From Uloborus plumipes (lineage: Eukaryota; Arthropoda; Arachnida; Araneae; Uloboridae): a DNA stretch of 64,000 nucleotides. Shown here in pieces: positions 57,243 through 64,000 of this stretch. Within the stretch, counting starts at the first letter, position 1. Each line of letters starts with the position of its first letter. The position numbers and the translations under genes were made by a program. The DNA is taken from the NCBI GenBank assembly GCA_038373865.1, contig JAXGGA010001020.1, positions 109,320-173,319 on the forward strand, written 5' to 3'. The notes beneath the pieces were generated by a model. It was given only the letters and a program-made list of their open reading frames with translations, did not search any database and was not told where the DNA came from.

Positions 57243-57543
57243 TGGCTTACGGGCGGTAACTCATTGCACATTACCCAGCTTTAGCCTTCAAATTTCGAGT
57301 CGAGCCGCACCATAGTTTGCGGACGCTCGCTGGTGAGATAAATTCACTTTATCTACCAGTTTGTTGACTATCTTAGCTACAATAAGACGATTTTTGCATC
57401 CGGCTCGATCATTGGCTATTCCTAACTGAGGAGCCCATAATAAGGGCGAAACTGCAGTCTTAGGATGCTATGATCGAGCTATGGGTGCATTTGCTACAGT
57501 TCTGCCTCAGCCCTGGCTTACGGGCGGTAACTCATTGCACATT
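57243..57543 (+). mobile_element. Retrozyme-like repeat: one 271-bp unit plus 30 bp of a second
   Basis: The 30 bases at 57243-57272 (TGGCTTACGGGCGGTAACTC...) recur exactly at 57514-57543, so the unit is 271 bp and the repeat is head-to-tail. No coding frame is present. The unit contains a complete type I hammerhead ribozyme. Non-coding tandem units of a few hundred bases, each with a type I hammerhead, are the published hallmark of animal retrozymes, which spread through circular RNAs. That this copy is a retrozyme is inference. Confidence 0.7.
57403..57479 (+). ncRNA. Type I hammerhead ribozyme
   Basis: Self-cleaving RNA. Stem I outer: GCTCGATCAT (57403-57412) pairs fully with ATGATCGAGC (57470-57479). 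Internal loop TGGCTAT / TGCT. Stem I inner: TCCTAA (57420-57425) with TTAGGA (57460-57465). Core CTGAGGA at 57426-57432. Stem II GCCC/GGGC (57433-57436, 57444-57447) with a 7-nt loop. GAAA at 57448-57451. Stem III is loopless, ACTG/CAGT (57451-57458). Cleavage is expected after C57459 (GTC). All invariant core bases are present. Loopless stem III usually means best cleavage as a dimer or in tandem transcripts. Confidence 0.9.
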
Positions 57544-57599
57544 GTTGCATTATTTTTAAAGTGCTTTATAGCGAAATTGTGCTCCTATAGCTATTTAAA

Positions 57600-57935
57600 T
57601 ATTTTCCTATGAGTCCTTAAAAAAATTTGGGAGCCCTTAAAAAGTCCTTAATTTTCATTTTTAAAAATAAGTATGAACCCTGAAAGAAGAAAAAAAGTTC
57701 AGATCGTAATTTTTTTTTGAAAATTTTTGTTAGTCTTGATTTTGAAATGTAATGATAAATGCTTCAAAAATATTTTTCTGGGTAAAAAAAATGCTTGAAA
57801 ATACAGGTGTGTTTGTGTAACCCATAAAATTCATGCATATTTGATGACTAATAAATAATTTCGAGGTCCTTAATTTTTTTTGAAAAAGGTCCTTAGAAAG
57901 TCCTTATTTTTTGTTTTGAAAAAGAAGTGGGAACC
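57600..57935. repeat. hAT-type terminal fragments
   Basis: Two stretches with GTCCTTA-rich repeats end in GAACCCTG (57665-57672) and GGGAACCCTG (57924-57933), complements of a CAGGGTTCCC-type hAT terminus. Left ends are not identified. Confidence 0.4.
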
Positions 57936-57949
57936 CTGTATAAGATTCA

Positions 57950-58321
57950 AAGAACTTTCAGAGAAACCTGTTAAAATAAAGAAAACATCTACAAAAACTA
58001 TCAAGATGAGTCAGTTCGAGAAAACAAAAGTAAAAAGTGAAGATAACCTTTCCCAGCCTTCTGCAAACCATGTAGGATCATGGGTTTCAGTAAACTATCA
58101 GATTGAATACTTGAAAACTCAAAAAGAATTCAGGGGGCAAATAATTGCCCAAGACCCTGAAAGTCCTGAAAGTTATAGTGTTAAGTTTTTGAGGAAATGT
58201 GAAGGTGACGGTCAACGTTACATTTTCCCGGACGAGGATGATGTTGAATAGGTTAAGTTGGGACAGATTTCAGATACATTTCCTGTTCCAGACTATAATG
58301 GAAGATTTTTTAAATTTGCTT
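57950..58321 (+). pseudogene. C-terminal domain relic, transposon-associated
   Basis: The frame from about 57950 gives KTKVKSEDNLSQPS, then GSWVSVNYQIEYLKTQKEFR, SYSVKFLRKCEGDGQ and IFPDEDDVE, a TAG stop at 58249 where Trp is expected, and continues VKLGQISDTFPVPDYNGRFF to TGA at 58321. The small beta-rich layout is the same as the relic at 48880-49145. I recall such a tail on transposon proteins of arthropods but cannot name it. Apart from the single TAG it reads cleanly. Upstream coding sequence is not visible; hAT-type terminal DNA abuts it. Confidence 0.5.
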
Positions 58322-59677
58322 GAATGTTCTCTCACAAAAAACTACTGCCCATTCCATAATTGATTAGTCATTTTGTGCAATTTTTTGTATATAACCTAGA
58401 ATTTGTTTTATTTGTAACCTGGAATTTTTTTATTTGTGACCTAGAATTTGTTTTAATACTCATAAAAATTAGTATTTATTCTATCTCATTATTTATATTA
58501 TACCTACATTCAACATAAGTTTGAAAAAATTAAGTAGGGTAGTTGTTAAAAACCAGGCTTTGCTCTCTAACTCTATTACTATACTCAAATTCCCCCGTCC
58601 ACGGGGTAATTTAGGTATTGTGAAACTTAGCCATTAATATACTAATGCATCTATTAACTTGAAATTTGTGAAAAACTATTCTAGAAAGTCACAATGCTAA
58701 GATGAAACAAGAAAAAGGAAAAATATATCTGTATAATTTTTTTTACGGGACTGGAAAGCTCAAAGTAGGTAATTTTTATTCCCAAATTGTGTGTGGACCC
58801 TTTGCTCCTCTCTGGAAAAACTAGAAATGACGGCCTGCGTTTTTTGAGTTGTTCAGAAAATAGTTCACTATAGCTGAAAAGTTGTTCACTATAGCTGGTT
58901 CGACTGTAGTAGCATTCCATTTTAAGAACATACGAGGTCTGCTTGTGCTGATTTCTTTTAGGAACTCTGATTCTTACTTGTTTTCATTTCCTTTCAGCTA
59001 CAATCAGAACTGCATGTCGTTGGAATTCAGCAAGTGTGGTGCCGGTCTATGAGGTTTGTTGACTTGGCTGTCCTCGATACACATCTTCGTTACTGCTTTC
59101 GTCTGAAGAATCATGTCGAAGTGATCGTCTGAGGCCAGTTAATTCGTCGAGTAAGCTATCAGCAAGCAGAAGACCAGTGCATGTTATGTGCAGACTGCTC
59201 CGTGTCCGGATTCACTTTGCGTCGTATTGCCAGTAAATGCCTCAAACTTCGCATGCATTCAAATTCGTGCAGTAGTGGTTCTCGCTTGGATAAAAGTCTA
59301 TGTCTCAATATCATCATTAAAAAACCTCAACAAGGGAGTGTTTATTAGTTGTGAAAGAAAAGAGCAAAGCCTCCATTAACAAAATTATTTTTATAAATAT
59401 TGCATTTTGTATTTCAGTAATCCACAAAAATTAAAGTAGACAAATGAAATAAATGTCGAAAGTACTGTTCCTATTCTGAATCTAAAGGCTTGTTCTCCTG
59501 CCAGCTAAAGAGTTTAATTTAACACGGACTTGCTAATCAGCTGTGAACCAAAAACTAAAATCTGCAAATCTGGGGCCGGGAAAGTTATTACGGTAATCAT
59601 CATCCAAGGAAACTGAAGAAAAAAAATTAAATTAATTTCTGAGTTTTAGTTTCAAATACTTGGCTTCTATGACGTTT
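58322..59677 (+). other. 5' flank of zinc-finger gene 2 with a putative upstream exon
   Basis: No large frame. From about 58998, after CCTTTCAG, the sequence matches the flank of zinc-finger gene 1 (from 10240); a GTAAGC donor-like site follows near 59151. This may be a shared 5' untranslated exon. Confidence 0.45.
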
Positions 59678-59845
59678 CTAGGAATAGGTACAATGTAGAA
59701 ACTTTTTCTCTTCCATATTCTTCAATGCCCGTTTTAGAGCCTCAGTTTCGACAACGTGGAACAATACGTATTCATGTTTTTCAAAACAGTTTCTGCTGCA
59801 GGAAACATAAAGGATCATTAAAAAGAAAAGAAAAATTAACTTCAT
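59678..59845 (-). CDS. Short secreted-type peptide or first exon, unknown function
   Basis: From the ATG at 59845 the frame encodes MKLIFLFFLMILYVSC, a good signal peptide (basic residue then a hydrophobic core), followed by RNCFEKHEYVLFHVVETEAL and KRALKNMEE, ending at 59678 after 55 residues. An upstream in-frame ATG at 59887 would hide the signal, so I prefer 59845. The stretch after the signal faintly resembles a metallocarboxypeptidase activation peptide, which would make this exon 1 of a minus-strand gene, but I see no further exon and only a weak donor. It lies upstream of, and divergent from, zinc-finger gene 2. Confidence 0.3.
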   Translation of the reverse strand: MKLIFLFFLMILYVSCSRNCFEKHEYVLFHVVETEALKRALKNMEEKKFLHCTYS

Positions 59846-59965
59846 GTTCGTGTACTTTCTGACCCTTTTAAACGTTTGAATGCTCAAGGAACGTTTCAGA
59901 AACCATTTTTGTGAATAGCCATCAGCTTTTGAATTTTTTAAAAAACACTTCCATATTTTTTAGCA

Positions 59966-61441
59966 ATGGCAAATCCTTCAGAGATCAATCATGGCTGTAA
60001 AAAGAATTATTTGTGCGAACATTGCCCAAAGGTATTTTTCCACGCTTCGGCTTTAAAGATACATCTGAGAGTCCACATTGGAGAGAAACCGCATTCATGT
60101 GAACATTGCTTGAAATCATTTTCCCAATTGGGGAATTTAAAAACACACCTTAGGCTCCATACTAATGAGAAACCGTATTCCTGTGAACATTGCTCGAGGG
60201 CATTTTCCCAATCTTCAGCTTTAAGGAGACATCAGAGAACTCACACTGGCGAGAAACCGTATTCCTGTGAACTATGCTCGAAGGCATTTTCCGACGCTTC
60301 AGATTTAAAGAGACACCTGAGGATTCATAGTGGAGAGACTCCGTATTCCTGTGAACATTGCTCGAGGGCATTTTCCCGGTCTTCGCTTTTAAAGATACAT
60401 CAGAGAATCCACACTGGAGAGAAACCGTATTCCTGTGAACATTGCTCGAGGGCATTTTCCCAGTCTTCAAATTTAAAACAACATATGAAAACTCATACTA
60501 AAGAGAAATTGTATTGCTGTGAACATTGCCTTAAATTATTCTCCACAGTTTCACATTTAAAGAGACATCGGAGAAACAATACTGGCGAGAAACCGTATTC
60601 ATGTGAAGATTGCTCAAAGGCATATTCCGATATTTCAAATTTTAGGAAACACCTCAGAACCCATACTGGAGAGACTCTGTATTCCTGTGATCTTTGCTGG
60701 AGGGCATTTTCATGCTGTTCAGCTTTAAGGAGACATCGGAGAACTCACACTCTCGAGAAACCGTATTCTTGTGAACTATGCTCGAACGCATTTTCCGATG
60801 TCTCAACTTTAAAGAAACACCGGATGATTCATACTGGAGAGACTCCGTATTCCTGTGAACTTTGCTCGAAATCTTTTTCCCGGTCTTCGCTTTTAAAGCA
60901 ACATCAGAGAATCCATTCTGGAGAGAAACCGTATTCCTGTGAACTTTGCTCGAGGGTATTTTCCCAATCTTCAGCTTTAAGGAGACATCAGAGAACTCAC
61001 ACTGGCGAGAAACCGTATTCCTGTGAACTATGCTCGAAGGCATTTTCCGACGCTTCAGATTTAAAGAGACACCTGAGGATTCATACTGGAGAGACTCCGT
61101 ATTCCTGTGAACATTGCTCGAGGGCATTTTCCCAGTCTTCGCTTTTAAAGGAACACCTTAGTATACATACAGGAGAGAATCCGTATTCCTGTGAACATTG
61201 TTCTAAGGTATTTTCCAACGTTTCTGCTTTAAAGAGACATCTGAATATTCATACTAAAGAGAAATCGTATTCCTGTGAACATTGCCTTAAATTATTCTCC
61301 AAAGCTTCACATTTAGAGAGACATCGGAGAACCCACACTGGCAAGAAACCGTATTCCTGTGAAGATTGCTCAAAGGCATATTCCGATCGTTCAAATTTTA
61401 GAAAGCACCTGATAACCCATACTGGAGAGATACTACTGTGA
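59966..61441 (+). CDS. C2H2 zinc-finger protein with seventeen tandem fingers
   Basis: ATG at 59966 opens [14 protein letters not shown], then 17 tandem 28-residue fingers with YSCE(H/L)CS(R/K)-type starts and TGEKP-like linkers, a nuclear DNA-binding protein of unknown target. A strong acceptor-like TTTTTTAG lies two bases before the ATG, so the whole protein may sit in one exon after a 5' intron. Finger 7 has Asn in place of the last His (RRNNTGEKP) and may fold poorly. Fingers 3-8 match fingers 12-17, and 9-11 resemble 3-5: a 9-finger (756-bp) internal duplication, nearly identical for fingers 3-4 and 12-13. The frame ends in GEILL after a small indel in what was an 18th finger. Paralogue of the gene at 11661. 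Confidence 0.9.
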   Translation: MANPSEINHGCKKNYLCEHCPKVFFHASALKIHLRVHIGEKPHSCEHCLKSFSQLGNLKTHLRLHTNEKPYSCEHCSRAFSQSSALRRHQRTHTGEKPYSCELCSKAFSDASDLKRHLRIHSGETPYSCEHCSRAFSRSSLLKIHQRIHTGEKPYSCEHCSRAFSQSSNLKQHMKTHTKEKLYCCEHCLKLFSTVSHLKRHRRNNTGEKPYSCEDCSKAYSDISNFRKHLRTHTGETLYSCDLCWRAFSCCSALRRHRRTHTLEKPYSCELCSNAFSDVSTLKKHRMIHTGETPYSCELCSKSFSRSSLLKQHQRIHSGEKPYSCELCSRVFSQSSALRRHQRTHTGEKPYSCELCSKAFSDASDLKRHLRIHTGETPYSCEHCSRAFSQSSLLKEHLSIHTGENPYSCEHCSKVFSNVSALKRHLNIHTKEKSYSCEHCLKLFSKASHLERHRRTHTGKKPYSCEDCSKAYSDRSNFRKHLITHTGEILL

Positions 61442-62167
61442 ACATCGTTCAAGGGTATTTTCCTTCTTGAAAGCTTTATACAGCAGAAACTATAGTTTCA
61501 TTAACCGACTTCAACAAAGGAGGAGGTTATACAATTCGTCGGAGATTTTTTTTTTTTTTTTTTTGTATGTTATAAGATTACTCGAAGACGCTTGGACCGA
61601 TTTCAAAAATTTTTTTTTTCTCAGAAAGGGTTTCATTTCCGATTGGGCCCATTCTCTCGTGGTACGGGTTCGATAACGAGAACCTGCAGAAATCTTTCGA
61701 AAAAGAAATCGGGATCACAGTAATCGTAATAATGAGTTTTGAATGTAAGGATTCTCTTGATTAATTCATTTCTATGGGCTTTTATCTTCATGTAACGCTG
61801 ATATTATTGTTTTAAAATATCTACTTATATTAAAAACTGAGTATTTTTTTATGCCCAGCTACTTTCTCCTGAACTCCAATGAACAAGTGGGAAACTATCA
61901 TTATATGTAGGGAAATAAGTTTGAATAAGACTTCAAATCCCTCTTGATTTTAATCTTTTTTTTTTTTTTTGTGAGTGCTAATACTCAAAGTAATTTTTGT
62001 AAAATTTGCTAAAATAGTTTCAAAAAAAAGCGATCAAAGTTGCATATTTCAACTAGAAATAAACACAAACACAATAATTAAAAGACAATCAAAAACAGGC
62101 ACTGATCTGGATATTATGTTCCATTCAATTTCTAATGCAGAGTAGATAATGCAACTTTGCCTGTCGA
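61442..62167 (+). other. 3' flank: finger relic, common repeat, Helitron-like 5' end
   Basis: 61442-61480 is the frameshifted start of an 18th finger. From 61497 ACCGACTTCAACAAAGGAGG ... GGACCGATTTC is a phrase I know from dispersed arthropod repeats. At 61820 A|TCTACTTATATTAAAAACTG repeats the Helitron-like 5' end seen at 46319 and 45879, now on the plus strand, followed by a similar CTTTCTCCTGAAC block; no 3' end was identified. Confidence 0.45.
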
Positions 62168-62175
62168 GAACATGA

Positions 62176-62243
62176 GGCATATTGGCTCAGTGAGCAGAGT
62201 ACTGGTCTTGCATTTCCGAGGTTCTGGCCTCGGTTCAGCAGTC
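62176..62243 (+). repeat. tRNA-like SINE head or tRNA pseudogene
   Basis: TGGCTCAGTGAGCAGAG has the tRNA A-box form, GGTCTTGCATTTCCGAGGTTC resembles an alanine-type anticodon arm, and GGCCTCGGTTCAGCA a weakened B box. A run of 11 T's follows, a Pol III terminator. The arms pair imperfectly, so a functional tRNA is unlikely. Confidence 0.35.
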
Positions 62244-62254
62244 TTTTTTTTTTT

Positions 62255-63623
62255 TGAGTTTTTATTTTTTAACTTGTGTTAGTTTTTTTTTCTTTATGTC
62301 AGTTTAAAACTTTTAAATTTTAATGAAATTTAGCTCCCTGAAAAAAGGCATGTTTAATAATGGATATTAATTTTTAGTATTTTGTTCTTTTGATTTTCAA
62401 AAAAGAGTAAACTTTCATTAATTTTCACGGTTTAAAATATCTTTTAGAAAATACTTTTTATGAGGAATATACCTTTTCTATTATAAATGTTTCCAAATAT
62501 GTCTGCTTGTTATAATTTTTTTTTTTTTATTTTCCATGCTTAAAAAATAATGTAATGCATTAAACTAACTATTATTATACATCAATGAATTTAAAATAAT
62601 TATGTGCCTAAAAGTGTGAAATAAAAATATTTTTCCTCTTCACAGCTTTTTATTTATTTATTTTTTATTATCATGAGTAAAAATAAGTACAAATCCTCAG
62701 AAAATCCATGCTGACTGAAATTATAAACAAAAAAACAGGTTTTTTCCAACACTGCCTTTCGCATTACATTTTTGGTGGAAAACCCTGACATTCGCACACT
62801 TTAATGTATATATAAATATTCTGTACAATACTACTAGCTTAACTATATGCAAAAAAATTGCAAAACTTTCATCACTTTTCTTTTTTTTTCATTAATACAT
62901 TTACCTTTTGTACTCACATAGACAGGAGCTTTTCTTTTAGTGCATAAATTTCTGACAAATTTATTTAAACAATTTTACTCAGATTATTTAGATCCTACAC
63001 TTGCAACTTTACGGGTCATACATGCCCTAAAAGAGGGCGCTAGACATTAACACTGTCAACTTTTAAGATAGATTTTGTGCATGAATATGAAAGCGTTACA
63101 AAACAAAGTCAGTTATGAATGGCCAAGGCTACACTAGATAGCGTTTTATACAGGCTTCTTCATTACTCAAAACATCAATGGTAAAGATTTGCCCGCTAGA
63201 GAGCGCTGAACAACGACCTCCCAAATGTTTGTTTACATTTATTAGCATGTTGTTTCCGCTGTAAAAAGTGACGTTTATCCTATCTTTTAGGGTTAAAAAA
63301 TATTGATGTAGTTAACTGAAGTGGAGTACAGAGTGAATTGATGCCGAAGGCCCTCTTAGTACTGCTTTTTTAGTCCAGTTATTTGGTAGTTTTACCTAGA
63401 AAGTTTTCCGGAAGTTTTGAAAATTGGTACATATATAGATTTTGATGTGCTCTTATCGAATTTCCACTTTGCGACCTCGTACCTTTGCCGCTCGCGCCGC
63501 CATTTTGAAAAAATGGCGCCTATAAGAGGTAATCAGACTACAACTCCTTTCTGACTTATTCTACGACAAAAACATCAATATACAAAATAAACTAGAGAAA
63601 ATTTCCCACATTTTATGTCATAG
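62255..63623. other. Unassigned AT-rich sequence
   Basis: No gene or paired repeat was recognised. Several T-rich tracts are present. Confidence 0.35.
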
Positions 63624-64000
63624 AAACTTTTTTGTAAAATCAATAGTTTCGGCATACGAGCGTTGTTAAGAGTTACTCAACGCGCGTTTTCGCAGAATAA
63701 GCTCCGAGGTGGTGAATCGGAGTGGACTTTGGGCATGACATTCTTGCGTAATATTTGTGACGAAGTTGAAAAGTTTTGTAATGTTGATTTTTCCAGTTCT
63801 GAGCAACATGTCCAAATGAGAAGCTCGCGGGTTAATCGTGACAATGACGACGTTAAAAAATTGATGGATTGGCTGTGCAACCATCCACCTTTTCCTGAAA
63901 TCGACCATATCATCTCACTAAGCACTGGAGTTGTCGGAGATGAAAAGATAAACTGTCATATGTCTTATGAAATCGGTTGTACCTGTATTTCTAAAATAAT
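63624..64000 (+). CDS. Partial open frame running off the right edge, transposon-associated type
   Basis: The plus strand is open for 125 codons from just after a TAG at 63621 to the window end. It includes INSFGIRALLRVTQRAF, LRGGESEWTLGMTFLRNICD, EQHVQMRSSRVNRDNDDVKK, MDWLCNHPPFPE and ISLSTGVVGDEKINCHMSYE. The EQHV..R.SR..RD..DV.K and STGV.GD.KINC words occur, as I recall, in uncharacterised, often repeat-associated proteins of arthropods. An AATAG acceptor-like site at 63642-63646 suggests an exon start. Frames on the opposite strand here are shadows. Product and completeness are unknown. Confidence 0.5.

Noticed and set aside
57243..57543. The 30-bp direct repeats as a target-site duplication
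   Set aside because: 30 bp is too long for the usual classes, and the enclosed unit carries a hammerhead typical of tandem units; a partial second copy is simpler.
60162..61127. Long minus-strand frames opposite zinc-finger gene 2
   Set aside because: Same reason: repetitive shadow frames of the finger array.
63666..63925. Minus-strand frames at the right edge
   Set aside because: The plus strand is open throughout and gives family-like words; the minus frames are shadows.

Overview
The window is animal nuclear DNA, AT-rich and packed with decayed transposons. It most resembles an arthropod, probably a spider or another arachnid. The reasons are many Tc1/mariner, hAT, piggyBac, Harbinger and Penelope-type relics, a Ty3/gypsy element whose gag zinc knuckle (C-Y-Y-H ... 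A-R-R-C ... P-C) is of a type I associate with arachnids, tRNA-like SINE heads, and intronless C2H2 zinc-finger genes. The species assignment is inference; nothing in the window fixes it.

Only two intact host-type genes are clear: a 10-finger C2H2 protein (11661-12566) and a 17-finger C2H2 paralogue (59966-61441). They share flanking sequence upstream and the same start (MAN...), so they are duplicates about 48 kb apart. The first is followed by duplicated 3' flank and a broken zinc-finger copy that carries a MITE and a Tc1 element. A small secreted-type ORF lies at 59678-59845. An open frame at 63624-64000 runs off the right edge.

Layout: 1-2.8 kb long-TIR element; 3.3-3.8 kb piggyBac-like MITE; 4.4-7.3 kb dispersed repeat, SINE head and a Penelope-like GIY-YIG relic with a hammerhead-like motif; 8.8-10.0 kb Tc1; 10-16 kb zinc-finger locus 1; 16-19.7 kb hAT; 20-29 kb foldbacks and MITEs; 29.7-32.9 kb hAT holding a foldback; 33-53.9 kb one nested stack; 54-58 kb more relics, including an internally deleted piggyBac element and a retrozyme-like repeat; 59-61.4 kb zinc-finger locus 2.

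The stack at 32956-53916 reads as pogo-like ends around a 3'-truncated gypsy element. The gypsy is split by a 172-bp-array foldback (which itself holds two further elements, a hAT MITE and an intact mariner), a 1.6-kb mariner-like element, a 6.1-kb TIR element with an 8-bp target duplication, and a hAT that was later hit by a Harbinger. Removing each insert lets the gypsy coding sequence be followed again, which is strong evidence for this order.

The most unusual item is a complete type I hammerhead ribozyme (57403-57479) inside a 271-bp unit that is followed by a 30-bp start of a second copy. This is the organisation expected of a small animal retrozyme. A degenerate hammerhead-like motif also sits downstream of the Penelope-like endonuclease at 5500-5545.
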